In this document: positions 1-10,931 of the stretch, piece by piece
Position numbering within the stretch: the first letter of the stretch is position 1
How the letters are laid out: every line of letters begins with the position of its first letter
Assembly: GCA_963920575.1 (NCBI GenBank)
Contig: OY986971.1
Coordinates: forward strand, 13,320,492 to 13,384,491
Source of the DNA: Narthecium ossifragum
Taxonomy: Eukaryota; Streptophyta; Magnoliopsida; Dioscoreales; Nartheciaceae
DNA length: 64,000 nt
Reading direction: 5' to 3'
Program-made: the position numbers and the translations under genes
Notes under the pieces: model-generated
The model's input: only the letters and a program-made list of their open reading frames with translations
The model's database searches: none
Told to the model about the DNA's origin: nothing

Positions 1-3000
1 TAATTCTGACCTTTCTTTGATGGAATTGATATGGCTTGGGCATAACTGGCTATAAGACTATACAATTTAATCAACTTTGTTGCTATAAATTAATTTTTTA
101 AGTCTCTTTGTTGGTGTTGGAAATTTATAGCACCTTGAACGAAAAATCTTATAATGCTCCCCTTGCCAAGTTGAAATTGTAGGATAGCTAAAGGTTCTTG
201 CCCCTTAAATGACTGAAGATAGCTCTTAAATGTTTTTTCAATTAAACCACGCAAACATAAGAAAATGAGCAAACTTTAACATACCAACTAATAAAAGAAT
301 TGGTGAATTCAAAATGAACAAAATAAACTTCCGATAATAGTTAGTTGAGAACAAAGGTAGTAATATTGTATTCATTAATTCCTTTGTTTTTCAAAAATAT
401 TCGACAAAACCTCCCCGCTACCAAGATCTAAATGAGACAATTTTACAACAAAAATCAAATACAAAAATTAATTCACAGTTAAAAGGGGCGAACATTGTCC
501 CCGGGGCAAACATTGTCCCCACAAATCACACAAACCACGCAAACATAAAGACATACAACTAAATGATACTGCACTTGCTAATAACACACCTACCATACAC
601 CATCTTAAGGAAAGAAAATTTACACATTGAAGCCAATTGAGAAAATACAGGTTACCTACATTTACACACCCTCATAAAAGATATTACCAACATTAAGGTG
701 ACAACTCAGCTCAAACATACAGATTTCGACTCAAAACCTGAGAGAAAAAAAAACAAAAGAAAAAGAAATCAATTGCTTAAGAGTGGTTGATGAATGTTGA
801 CAAATCAGTTACTTGCTTCAGGGCAGCAAGAAAGGCTACTACTAAGTGTTAGAAAGTGAATCAACAAAATCAATAATTGATAGCAGCATGATCCACCAGC
901 AAACCCATTGGCCCCCACAACAATGGAGTGTTAGAAATTGCAAGAAAAGAATCGCTATCTTATGGAATAAGAGTCTGCCACATCACAAAGAATTGCTATT
1001 TTATTTGAAGTTAGCATATTCGAAGGCAAGGATCTCTCTCTTACACCTACCCCGTATATGTGCAATGCAACAATGCCATTGTAACACCACTATTGACCCC
1101 AAAATGAAGCTGGATTGAAGCAGAAAACCCAATTTGACCAATTGAGAGATCTAAAGCATGCAGAAGAGGCTACTTACTGAAGATCAAATAAACTAATTCA
1201 TGGTTCTTCCTACACTTACATATATGTGTGAAAGCAACAACATAGTCATATAATTCTCAATAACTGGAATCCAGGGCGCGGAGCTACTGCAAGACCAAAT
1301 TCTCCACGGTGCTTCTTTCGAGCAAAAGGCGTTCATCACTCACTCCGTTCACCGGGTTCGCTAAGATAAAGCCATCTTTATATTGAATTGGATTTATATT
1401 CAAGCTTTTTGGTAAAAGTGAAATCCACTAAATAAAAATATGCAACATAGTGCATCAATGACCTAGAGGAAGCAAGAAACTGTCTTCTGTAGCATATGTT
1501 CAAGTTCTACCTGGGCATTAACATGCAAAGGGGTAACTAAGACTTGAAAAGAAGTCTATTAACGGTCTAATTGGCCAATTCAAACATGATTGGAGAAAGA
1601 AATAGGTTTTTGTGTACTGTCTAGGAGAACAGCAAAAAGCCCTGATGTATGATGAACTATTCATAATGATACGACATATAGAAATAATGTAGATCTCTCT
1701 TTGAGTTGAGATCAAGCTAGTATCTCGTTAGCTATTTAATGGAGATTGATTCTGTCAGTGTACTCTTTGATACTGAAAGTCATAGGCAAGAACTTGATCA
1801 CAATTAATTTAAAGCAAAGGCATAAAAATCAGATGCCTTATGTGGATTTATAGCGAGTTGGCAATGAAAAAGATTAGCTTAAACATGCCTTCCTTAACCA
1901 GAAAACTATGTTCCGAGATAGCGTCCTTAATGAGTAGCAATTAACGAATCTTACAGCAGTAATGGAGATTGCACCCGCACATGCCGCATAGGAAGATTGG
2001 TTACTGGATCCTGCAATTATTCAAAAAAGAAATTACAGCTCAAAAACCAACCACAATTACATCATTGTAGCTACAAAAATCTATTTATAAACGAAGAAAA
2101 TTTTCACAAAGAAAAAGTTACATAGACTTCATTGCACAACCGTGAAAGGTAAATGGCTTAGATTCAAACAGTTGCTTCTCCATGACCCCCATTCTTAAGT
2201 GAAAAGTGGCCACATCCAATGGAGCACATCCTTCTAGCTAACCTATTTAAATATCGATTAAGCATTACATGTATCTGATTATTTCTTACTTGCTATAAGT
2301 TCAAAAATCAAATTGGCCCAACAATACCATGAATCAGATGCAGAAAGTATAACACATGAAAATCCTAGAACTAAATGAACAGAAATCTAAGATTTTTAAG
2401 AATTTAACCACGTAAGAATAAAGAATTGCATGTCCACCAAAGCATATAAACCAAGAAGGTAGAGTCTAACATAATCAATACATAATGAGGAAACATGCCA
2501 GTAAGAATAAAGAATTACATGTCCACCAAAGCATATAAACACACATGCACATGTAGGAATGCTAAAGTTAAAGAACCAATAATCTATTATTAATATCATG
2601 AAAAGATCAAACATATCTAACAAAATAATCTCTATGTTACCAATTAACTGGTACAAAATCGGTCATATTTACTTTCTAGGATTATAAGGTTGGTTTAAGT
2701 CCCTGCCACTAAGAACTATGATGGACTCGAAATTAATACCAACCCACCCATCATAGTTGGCATCCAATGTGACTTGTGGTTCGGAGATATAATTAAGCTA
2801 TTAAAGTGGCAGACATGTATCAGTGACTAATACTCCACCACCTATCTACTTAAATGACTCAACCAATTATTCATATGGCATGCGGTGACTATTGGCAGAT
2901 GTGCACTAATTTGCACCTTCAAAGTTCATAAACCCAAATTCTCTAATTGGAATGTGAACACATAGAGTACTAACAACCGAAAGCAAGAGAATTCCTCAAC

Positions 3001-3405
3001 TTTAAAACAAACTAATTGCTTGGCAGAGTCAAGAATCAAGTATATACTGTCTTAGGAGATAAGATAGAATAAAATAAAAGCAATGATCTAATGGCCTCCT
3101 TGAATCATTTAGTATATAACTGGCAAGTTGAATTTAATGCCAGTATTTCCAAAGCAATGAACTAATCCCAAGTAAAGTTCAAAAGTCTAACAATCAGTGA
3201 TGAAACATTACCATTTAGCAAACAATTGCCTCGGAAGCCAATTAGAAGATGATAACTCATCAAAGTATTCCACATTGAGAAGTAATCTACCTTATTTCTT
3301 TTTGAATAGTAAAAACTAATAACAAAGTCATGATATTCGAACTAAGATAAGCCAGATATTTGATAGCAGTCGAATTTAGTTTGTATTGCAAGAGAAAAAG
3401 ATTAC
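1..3405. other. AT-rich stretch without a recognisable complete gene
   Basis: No convincing coding sequence is visible on either strand; open frames are short and biased to AT-rich codons. A 40-bp direct repeat with one mismatch lies at 2412-2451 and 2501-2540 (89-bp period). Two short GC-richer blocks, 1275-1373 and 1944-2013, read like exons on the minus strand. The second is bounded by an intron-like CAG and by GTAAG, but neither product is recognised. The stretch lies downstream, in minus orientation, of the lumazine-synthase-like exon at 3406-3501 and could be intron or decayed gene sequence. Confidence 0.5.
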
Positions 3406-3501
3406 CACAGCTACAATGCACAGTACTGCATCATAGTCTCCTGACTTCCCAAGCTTTTGTGCAGCTACTGGGATTTCAAAGCTGCCAGGAACCTTGACAA
3501 C
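3406..3501 (-). pseudogene. Lone exon of 6,7-dimethyl-8-ribityllumazine synthase (riboflavin pathway), gene fragment
   Basis: Reading the minus strand from 3501 gives 32 codons: [20 protein letters not shown], then [12 protein letters not shown]. This matches the substrate-binding core of plant lumazine synthase, where VPGSFEIP and DAVLCIGAV are family hallmarks. The enzyme makes the riboflavin precursor lumazine in plastids. The block is bounded by an acceptor (ctttag, ending 3502) and a donor (GTAATC, from 3405), so it is a real exon and not a processed copy. The usual Gly in CIGAV is Val, and the Trp usual just before VPGS is Lys. No exon for the N-terminal half or for the downstream RGDTTHYDA segment was found within several kb. 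I infer a decayed or captured fragment; an intact gene with very long introns running past the window start is the alternative. Confidence 0.6.
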
Positions 3502-5009
3502 CTAAAGCACAGTATGGAAATTGTTTCTCATTATTTTGTTTTTCCTAAGCTTCTATTTAATCAAAAGCAACAAACAGAAGCAGCAGATCCTAAGAACTTC
3601 GTACAATTCAGTCTAAATGAGAACAAACCAAAAAAAAAAAAACTTGCACGTTATTAAAAAAAAAAAAGGCCAAAGGCCTTGTAGCAAACATTAAAAGAAG
3701 GGTCATGAAGCAGATTCTAAATAAGAGGTAAACAAATCACAATCATTACACCATTAGTAAGAAGGCATGCTTAGAATCAGAACTTGTTCTATATCCTTAT
3801 TCCAATCATTATAGCCAGAAGGTCCAAGAATACATATTCTTAGAATTCAGAAAAAAACAGTCAAATAATCAAAGAACTGAAAAATAGTTCAGATCAAAAC
3901 ATCAACAACGAATGTACAATGTTATATGTATAAATGTACACACACTATGAAGATCACATGACATATGTTCAGATAAAAAAAAATGAATGAGGGTCGAGCT
4001 GGGGAGGAGAAGAGAAGAGGGAAGGTGCCCTCCACAATCCAGCAACATCTAAACTTCAAATAGCTGCAACCCCACCCGATCTCCATTGAAAACCTCCAAA
4101 CTCACTCAAAAAAAGAAAAAAAACGATCTTATAAAGATGGAGTTTTACCTTCAAATCGCTTGGTCGACAGCGGAGGTTGATGGCGGGTTCAGCGAGCAGC
4201 TCCTCTCCTTGCGAGGTCTTGGATTAGTGATGGGAAGGTTAAAAAAGAGTAAAAAAACAGAAAGAGTGGAAGAAAAAAAAACATACCTTGGATCGTATGG
4301 CCGATGGCTGGTTGGGCGAGGTCGACGGCTGCCTGGGGTGATGATCACGACGGCGTTTGCGGATTGCGTGGCCGTTCGTGGATCTTGTAGCCGACGGCGG
4401 GGTGGGCGAGGTTGGCGTGGCTAACGGAGTTGGTGAGAGGGGATGACCTCCTTCAGATTGGGTTTGAGCTGAGGCACCGTTCACCAAGATCTGGTGTTCA
4501 TCACCGGACGTCGCCGGTCTTCTCTGTCGATCAAGTCGCTGCCGAACTGCACTGCCACAGCCTTCTTCCTTTCCCTCACCGTCCGATATCTCCTGGAGAG
4601 ACAAAACAACTGGCTGGAGTTTAGAGGCAAATGAAGAAGAGCCAAGAAGAAAGAAGCAAGGAGCAGATGAAGAAAACAGAGCAGAGAAAAAAGGAAAAGG
4701 AAGAGGAGAAGAGGGAGACGCCGACGGTTCTTCTCCTTCTCCACCAAAGAACTCGCTCTAGGTCCCTTCTTCTTCCTCATTGGTGATGTTGCCCAAAGCC
4801 CCCGACGGTTCTTCTCCTTCTCCACCAAAGAACTCGACGGAGAGGGTGCCGAAAGAGGAAAAAAAGAGAGAAAGAAGAAAAAGGAGGAGAAGAGGGAGAC
4901 GCCGCGATGCTTACCTTCACTGCCGCCAAGCCCATGGGTCCTCGCCGGCCTTTGTCCTCCCCCGTCGGCTTTCTTTCCTCCACCGATGATCCCTCTCTCA
5001 CCGTCCACC

Positions 5010-5095
5010 CATTCGTGTACACGTCGTTCTTCGGCGCCGTCTCCGCCACAGCGCCGCCGACCACGATGCTAACGCCAACCGTAGAGAGGTCGATG
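5010..5095 (-). pseudogene. TIP1/PAT24-like ankyrin exon fragment, copy B (5' part only)
   Basis: The minus strand reads AETAPKNDVYT after a short Val/Gly-rich stretch. It is nearly identical at the DNA level to the copy at 5226-5405, where the same place reads AEEALKNDVYTAA. Similarity stops just after the NDVYT motif. The copy is too short and too degraded to function; it appears to be a partial duplicate of copy A about 340 bp away. Confidence 0.5.
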
Positions 5096-5225
5096 ATGAT
5101 GCGAGAGGGAGGAGAGGGAGGTGGTCGCCGGGGTTGAGGGAGACACCGGAAGAGAGAGGGGTGGGTTTGGGGGTTTGGCGGTTTGGATCTGGAAGTTGGA
5201 AACGGAGAAGGGGGGCACCTAAAGG

Positions 5226-5405
5226 ATGTTCTGCGCGGCGGTGGTGCGGTTATTGAGGGTGGCCCTCTGCAGCCGTCGGGCTCGGAGACGGAGCACCCCT
5301 CCTTTTCCAACAACCTCTGGAGCTTCTCTAGATCCCCGTACGACAGCCGCCGTGTACACGTCGTTCTTCAGCGCCTCCTCCGCCACAGCGCTGCCGAGCA
5401 CAACG
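5226..5405 (-). pseudogene. TIP1/PAT24-like ankyrin-repeat S-acyltransferase exon fragment, copy A (frameshifted)
   Basis: On the minus strand the translation runs EEALKNDVYTAA, then after a frame change YGDLEKLQRLLEKEGCSVSE (with PDGC following), and after a further frame change and small deletion TLNNRTTAAQNIL. This is the order of the start of the first ankyrin repeats in plant TIP1-type protein S-acyltransferases (Arabidopsis PAT24), which palmitoylate proteins at the Golgi and plasma membrane. In the family the PDGC segment is followed by a GYYALQW-type motif, which is missing. No DHHC domain or later ankyrin repeats follow. Two frameshifts and the deletion make this a fragment and not a gene. 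Confidence 0.6.
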
Positions 5406-5666
5406 CCAACGCCAACCGCAGAGAGGTGCGAGAGGGAGGAGAGGGAGGAGAGGGGGGTGGTCGGGGTGGTCGCCGGGGTTGAGGGAGACACCGGAAGAGA
5501 GAGGGGTGGGTTTGGGGGTTTGGATCGGCGAAGAGGGAGGAGAGGAAGGAGAGGAGGAGACGGGGTGAGTGAGGGCGAGCAGGGATCGGAGTAAGGGGAA
5601 TGGGATGGGTAGCTGGTGAGGTGAGAGGTGCGAGGTGCCCCCTCTCCTGCAGTCACATCCCACTCC

Positions 5667-5667
<1 letters not shown>

Positions 5668-5697
<30 letters not shown>
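5668..5697. repeat. (TC)n microsatellite
   Basis: About fifteen TC dinucleotides in a row close the GC-rich gene-fragment block, directly before the dispersed repeat. Confidence 0.9.
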
Positions 5698-5868
5698 TCA
5701 AAAACTGGTGAAATGGTTCGTTGGAGGGAAATTTTGAGCCGGAATTGAATTTTTTGGTGGGAATCTTGATGTTATATGATGAAATCTGAATCGTTGGATA
5801 TGTTTGGAGATAAATCCTGACCGCTTTTTATGTCTTATAGTTGAGACATTTCAAAAACCGCTCTTCCT

Positions 5869-5880
<12 letters not shown>
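5696..5880 (+). repeat. Dispersed repeat, copy 1 (inverted relative to 35666-35860)
   Basis: This segment matches the reverse complement of 35666-35860 over about 180 bp. Shared landmarks, in order, are TTGGTGGGA, GGGAATCTTGATGTT, GATAAATC, TGTCTTATAGTTGAGACAT and AACCGCTCTTCCTT, followed by an AT tract. It contains a short stem (TGTCT...AGACA). In both places it lies next to GC-rich, CT/GA-microsatellite-rich DNA. It may be the terminal region of a transposon family, but only one end per copy is seen. Confidence 0.65.

Positions 5881-5915
<35 letters not shown>
5870..5915. repeat. (TA)n microsatellite
   Basis: An uninterrupted run of TA dinucleotides lies directly beyond the dispersed repeat. 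Confidence 0.9.
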
Positions 5916-5918
<3 letters not shown>

Positions 5919-6508
5919 TGACACGATCAATAGATATCTAGCGATCGAGGACATGACCCCAATCGGTCCTTATTAATTTGGTTAACCCCTCAAGGATCAT
6001 TCATAAACTCCGTGTCCCGAAAATTACGTGCCCTAGACACGAAATTTCAATGTCATTGGCGGCACGGTTAGGGTGTCGCCAGATCGGCTATACTATAGGT
6101 CATTTGCTGGACGTACGAGCAGGAGGGCGTGAATTCTAATAGATTATGTTGACAAAAGGGGATAAAAGTGTTATCAAGATATTTCCATACAATATGGTGA
6201 GAAATACAACACCTTAAAAATTCCTAAATGAACAAATTTATTTAGCCAAATAATCAGCGTAGAATACTTGATAGTCCCAATGCTCTCTGCAAATACGAAG
6301 TGTACACCGTAGCACAATTTGACTCGGGGATCTTTATTGGTGTCCGAGGGGGGTTTGGGTGGTGCCGTATAGCCACCCTATGGATTTCGTGTTAGCATGT
6401 ACTTCGTCATTTTTTTCTCACTCTTCAAAATTTTTTTTCTTTTTCCAATCTGGCAGCTAATTCAAGTTGACAGTCGTTTCTCATCAGTTAATATCTCACA
6501 TCTCAATC

Positions 6509-6516
6509 ACACGTGG
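6509..6516 (+). promoter_or_regulatory. ABRE/G-box (ACACGTGG) upstream of the DUF1645 gene
   Basis: ACACGTGG contains the palindromic CACGTG core recognised by plant bZIP and bHLH factors, about 350 bp upstream of the start codon. Function is inferred from the motif and its position only. Confidence 0.4.
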
Positions 6517-6703
6517 TCCAAATTGAAAGCTTCTCGGCTCCTCCCCAAATCCAACCCTTCTAAAACCAGATAAAGTATCATCACACGCCACTCTTTATTT
6601 TATCTCCAATCTCCTCTTTCTCCTTATTAAACAAGTAGCCACCAATGAGAAGTACTGGAAGCCAAGAAGGGTATTAAAAGCCGGCTCTCCCCCACCTCTC
6701 TCT

Positions 6704-6819
6704 CTATATTGATCGCTAGCTTACAGGTCTTGACTTCCATCTTTCTCCTATTCTCCTCACCTCTCTCCTTCCTCCCACGTTCTCTCTCTACACCCATCCA
6801 CACTCGCCCCATATATATA
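6704..6819 (+). promoter_or_regulatory. Probable core promoter of the DUF1645 gene
   Basis: Two TATA-like motifs are present, CTATATT (6704-6710) and TATATATA (6812-6819), separated by a CT-rich Y-patch typical of plant promoters. Using the first would give a leader of about 130 nt before the ATG at 6869; the second would leave only about 25 nt, so the first is the more natural choice. Confidence 0.4.
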
Positions 6820-6868
6820 CATAGAATTCATCCAAAAACAATCAAAGAGAAGAAGAGGAGAGGAGAGG

Positions 6869-8011
6869 ATGAAGGTGGTGGTGCCAACAACGCAGGAGTT
6901 CCAGTTCGACAGCGCGTGTTCGACGCCCTATGCCAGCGCGCCGGCGAGCCCAAAGCGGTTCGGCGAGGCCTCCGAGCGCTACTACTACTACACCAGCGCG
7001 CCAAGCAGCCCCTCTAGGATGTCAGCCATCTACTCTCAGCTAGACAGCCTCGCCATCAGCGGCGGCGGGAAAATCCTCGCAAAGTCGGCCTCGGTGATCC
7101 CCTTCGACTGGGAGGAACAAGCCACCCCGCCTGACTTGGCTTTTGGTTCCGCCGGCGATGTTTCCGATCCGTTCGACTTCGCCTTCGATTTCAGTGTGCT
7201 ATCGGAGGCGGACGGTTCTGCTCCGGCGCTCGCGGATGCCAACGACCTCTTCGAGGCCGGGAAAATACGGCCGCTAAAGCCGCCCTCTCGGCTCTACCAT
7301 TCTACTAATAATGACACAGGCAGTTTTGTATCCTCGCCGCGATCTCCTCTGGCGACATCTCCGCGCCGCCCGGTAGAAGTGGCCAACGGCGGCGGCAGAG
7401 GAAGAGAAGGGAGGATTCCCTTTGCTTCCTCCGTCGTCTCTGCTTCTAGAAGCAGAAAAGGGTCGAGGTCCCTCTCGCCCCTCAGAAGAGAAGTTGGGGG
7501 ATTTCAGAAGCAGAAATCCCCCAACTCCTCTTCTAGCGCTTCAGCCGCCGTCAAGAACAGTGGCAGCAAAAGATGGCGGCTGAAGGACCTTTTCTTGTTC
7601 CGGAGCGCGTCGGAAGGGCGCGCCACCGGAAACAAGAGCAAAGACCCTCTTCTCAAATACACCGTGCTCTCTTCATCCTCATCGTCTATGATAAAAGCAG
7701 CGAGAGTGGAGGATTCGAAGAGTTCGAGCTTCAGGTCGGTAAGACCTGGAGGGGAGGATTCCAGGAGTTCGAGCTTCAGGTCGACGACGGACAACCACGG
7801 CTCGATGAGGAGGGCGGCGGCGGCCGGGGCTGTGGCGGCCGCACACGAGATGCACTTTGCTGCAAAGAAGGCTGCGGCGGAGGAGATGAAGAGAAAGACG
7901 GCACTGCCTTACCGCGAAGGGGTGTTTAACTTCCTCCGTTTCAATCTGGGAACCCCGGGCAGAAGTAGCACAACTTCGGGTAGACATTCTTTCATCCACT
8001 GGAGATCATGA
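6869..8011 (+). CDS. DUF1645-family protein (380 aa), intronless
   Basis: A GC-rich, uninterrupted 380-codon frame starts at the ATG in GAGGATGAAGG and ends in TGA. The N-terminus (TQEFQFDSA, then CSTPYASAPASPKRFG) and the motif IPFDWEEQATPP are characteristic of plant DUF1645 proteins. The C-terminus keeps the conserved basic tail (YREGVFNFLRFNLGT). The middle is Ser/Arg/Lys-rich with low-complexity runs and a block (KRWRLKDLFLFRSASEGRA) typical of the family. DUF1645 members are plant-specific and probably nuclear; in rice one member affects grain length and stress tolerance. No enzymatic motif is seen. Length, lack of introns and GC content fit the family, and no break is present, so it is probably functional. 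An ABRE-like motif upstream is consistent with stress control (inference). Confidence 0.88.
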   Translation: MKVVVPTTQEFQFDSACSTPYASAPASPKRFGEASERYYYYTSAPSSPSRMSAIYSQLDSLAISGGGKILAKSASVIPFDWEEQATPPDLAFGSAGDVSDPFDFAFDFSVLSEADGSAPALADANDLFEAGKIRPLKPPSRLYHSTNNDTGSFVSSPRSPLATSPRRPVEVANGGGRGREGRIPFASSVVSASRSRKGSRSLSPLRREVGGFQKQKSPNSSSSASAAVKNSGSKRWRLKDLFLFRSASEGRATGNKSKDPLLKYTVLSSSSSSMIKAARVEDSKSSSFRSVRPGGEDSRSSSFRSTTDNHGSMRRAAAAGAVAAAHEMHFAAKKAAAEEMKRKTALPYREGVFNFLRFNLGTPGRSSTTSGRHSFIHWRS

Positions 8012-8640
8012 CACGATCAATACCTTCTGCTCTGCAGAGTTTCTCTCTTTTCTTGCAATAATCTGTATTTATGTATCTGTATACAGTTGAATTTGTTATT
8101 GCTGCAATCTTTTCTTCGACGTTTCTTTTTTTTTTTTTTTGGTTTTTTTTTTGCTTTATTCATCTTGGAAGAATATCTGATAAGAACATAATTCAGTTCG
8201 GTGTATGTACGCCATACTCATTTCTGCTCACTACAAAAAGCTACAAAGTCATTAATACTGATCTATAGAGTTTTGAAGTTTGAAAGTATTGTTACACATA
8301 ATGGATCCAGCTTTCCTATGTCGAATGCTTGAAATCTTTGTTCAGTGAGCCTGGGGATCTCATGTTTAACATTCATGGCTGTGACTCTGTTATGCTTAAA
8401 TCAAGAGTTCTGGGTGAATAAATGGCAAGAAGGTAGACTTTGTATCACCATTATTAGGCGTTTTCTTGTACCAATCTTTGTACCGTTCTTTCCAACCACC
8501 CCAGCTCTGCTGCTGATAAATGTTCCTCCTCTAATTTTCCGGAGGTGGGTTGTTGCACTGACGGATGGATGACGATCATCCTATATACGTACCGCCAAAT
8601 CAGCCGTCTGATGGGGGATACCTTTCCACTTATCTTTTTG
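8012..8640. other. 3' flank of the DUF1645 gene, no gene seen
   Basis: T-rich sequence with an AATAAT-like polyadenylation candidate near 8060. No conserved coding sequence is visible. Confidence 0.5.
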
Positions 8641-9001
8641 GATTAATATTATATTAACCTCTCAAATTTTATAAAATTTCATCTATATCCCTCAAATCAT
8701 ACACACGACTTCCAAATCGAGAATTTAGTCAGATTTTAGAAAATATTCTCAAAATATTCCCTAATTTAACCATTAAAATAGATACTAAAATATTAAATTA
8801 CGTTATTGTCCATGGTCTCACCCACCTGAGGAATAAAATGAGTCAAACCAAAGAAGTCAAAGGGTCATTCTCGTCATTTTACATAACATGGTTAGATTTT
8901 GATCATAGGTGAGTTTTTTAACCCAACGACGAAGTTCTTGTATAATTTGAGGGACTATTATGAAATTTCATTAAATTTTAGGCACTAATATGATATTAAT
9001 C
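8641..9001. mobile_element. AT-rich MITE with approximately 42-bp terminal inverted repeats
   Basis: The left end (8641-8682) begins GATTAATATTATATTAAC. It is the imperfect inverse of the right end (8960-9001), which finishes ATATGATATTAATC. Both share the inner palindromic segment ending AAATTTCAT. The 361-bp interior has no coding capacity. No clear target-site duplication was found, so the superfamily is open. Confidence 0.6.
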
Positions 9002-9995
9002 ATATATTATTATAGGGGTATCTGGTCAAAGCCCCAAATATATCCCCTTTTTATCCAAAACCCCATGTTTCTTGTCAAAAATCCCAGCTTCATTTTTTCC
9101 AGGTGAATAACCCCAAATTACCTCAAAAAGACAATAATATCCTTATTTTATTTTATTTCATTATTCCAACATTTTCTCTCTCCTCTCTCTCTCTCCTCTC
9201 CTCCAGTGATACAATTCTCATCTTCTCCGTCAGCCACCCACTCCGGCAACCACCCCTTTCCCGACGATCTCCCTTGCGGAAACCCTCCCAACCTCGAATC
9301 CGAGCACCGTGACCCCGCCGCTCCTTCCCCGGCGTCCTTCCGATGATATCCAACGCCTGGATATCTCCGGCAACACCCCTTCGAGCTCAGTCGCCCTTGA
9401 GACTGGTCGTCTCCTTCGGATCCAGCACCCCGTCGCCCCGTCATACCCGACGGTGCCCATCGACGCCGCACGACCGCCCTCCTTTCGGATCCAGCACCGC
9501 CTCCATCGGAGCTCCCCGCCTTCCTCTCGGATCTAGCACCGCCTCCATCGGAGCCTGCCGCCCTTCGACGTCCCCCGCACCACCCGGTATCAGATTCGAC
9601 GCACCTTCGTCCATGCGACCCTTCTTCCTCCATCTTCAATCCCGATCCGACGAGATTCGACAGCCACCACCTCCCTACCCCGCTCGGGGTTGTCTTCCCC
9701 GATCAACCATCCTTCTGTGAGTTGGTTCAGCCAAGCCGAGTCACTTGGGGCTTGACCCGGTTCCCACTTGATCCGATTGAGTCTGGACCGGATTGATCCA
9801 GTCCACATTGATCCAAGCCTTGACCTCATTAAGTTTAGTCATAGCTCAATCCAATCAGGTCCAAATCCAGCAATCCAGACTTGAATCCATATCCGAGTCG
9901 AAAGCTAGAGCGGTGAAATTTTTTGATCAAAATACAATTTACGCATCAAAATTGTACATAAAATTTAGAAAATTGACCATTTAAAATTGACAAAA

Positions 9996-10790
9996 AAAAA
10001 ACATTTTCATCTTTCAAAATTCATTTTCATCTTTCTGAATTCATTTTCATCTTTTTAAATTCATTTTCATCTTTCTCAATTCATTTTCATCTTTTTAAAC
10101 TGCATTTTCACCTAAAATCATTTTCATCTTTCTAAAATCTTTTTCATCTTTCTGAATTCGTTTTCATCTTTCTAAATTCATTTTCATCTTTTTTAACTGC
10201 ATTTTCATCTAAAATCATTTTCATATTTCTAAAATCATTTTCATCTTTCTGAATTCGTTTCCATCTTTCTGAATTCCTTTTCATCCTTCTGAATTCCTTT
10301 TCATCCTTCTGAATTCATTTTCATCTTTCAAAAATCATTTTCATCTTTCAAAAATCTTTCTAAAGTCATTTTCATCTTTCAAAAATCATTTTCATCTTTC
10401 TGAATTCATTTTCATCTTTTTAAACTCATTTCCATTTTTTTAAATGCATTTTTATATTTTGAAATGTATCTTCATTTTTTTAATTCATTTTCATCTTTTT
10501 AAATTCATTTTCATCTTTCTTGGATTTTGATCTTTTTTAATTCATTTTCATCTTTCTAAATTTATTTTCATAGTTTTAAATGCATTTTCATCTTTTTAAA
10601 TGCATTTTCATCTTTTTAAATTCATTTTCATCGTTCTAAATTCATTTTCATATTTCTCAATTGATTTTCATCTTTTTAAAGTCATTTCAATCTTTTTAAC
10701 TTTATTTCTATCTTTTTAACTCAATTTTTAGCTTTTAAATGTATTTTCATCTTTTCAAATGCATTTTCTTTTTTATAAATACATTTCTGA
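9996..10790 (+). repeat. Degenerate minisatellite, approximately 20-bp unit TTCATTTTCATCTTTCTAAA
   Basis: Roughly forty head-to-tail copies of a unit close to ATTCATTTTCATCTTTCTAA run for almost 800 bp. Substitutions and small indels are common, and an alternate unit ending in TTTAAACTGCA recurs. Only one strand carries the C/T-rich sequence throughout. No coding function is apparent. Confidence 0.9.
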
Positions 10791-10931
10791 TTGGGTCGGC
10801 TCGCTGAGGGTTGAGGTGGATCACCTTTAATTTTTTCATTTTCCCATTTTTTTCCATTTTTCCCCATGTTTTCCATTAATTTTCTCTCTTTCTTAAATCA
10901 GCTCCCCATCGTATCACTTTGGAGCAACGAA

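Larger units (their letters stand above)
4080..5700. other. GC-rich mosaic of duplicated, gene-derived sequence
   Basis: GC content rises sharply here against AT-rich flanks. Many overlapping open frames exist on both strands, a by-product of GC richness, and none reads as one conserved protein. Internal duplication is visible: a 35-bp segment at 4721-4755 recurs at 4802-4836, and a segment of about 75 bp near 5013 recurs near 5351. The duplicated part contains fragments of an ankyrin-repeat acyltransferase exon (separate entries). The block ends in a TC microsatellite and then the dispersed repeat at 5696-5880. The pattern resembles gene fragments collected by a transposon, but no matching left terminus was found. 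Confidence 0.45.

Noticed and set aside
846..1118. 90-codon open frame in the AT-rich left end
   Set aside because: No ATG at its start, no domain, composition like the surrounding noncoding DNA.
4086..5701. Many long overlapping open frames on both strands
   Set aside because: They arise from GC-rich, duplicated sequence. No single frame is conserved; the recognisable TIP1-like motifs jump between frames.
9148..9720. 163-codon minus frame and overlapping plus frames
   Set aside because: GC-rich segment of a probable transposon, no recognised domain, competing frames on both strands.
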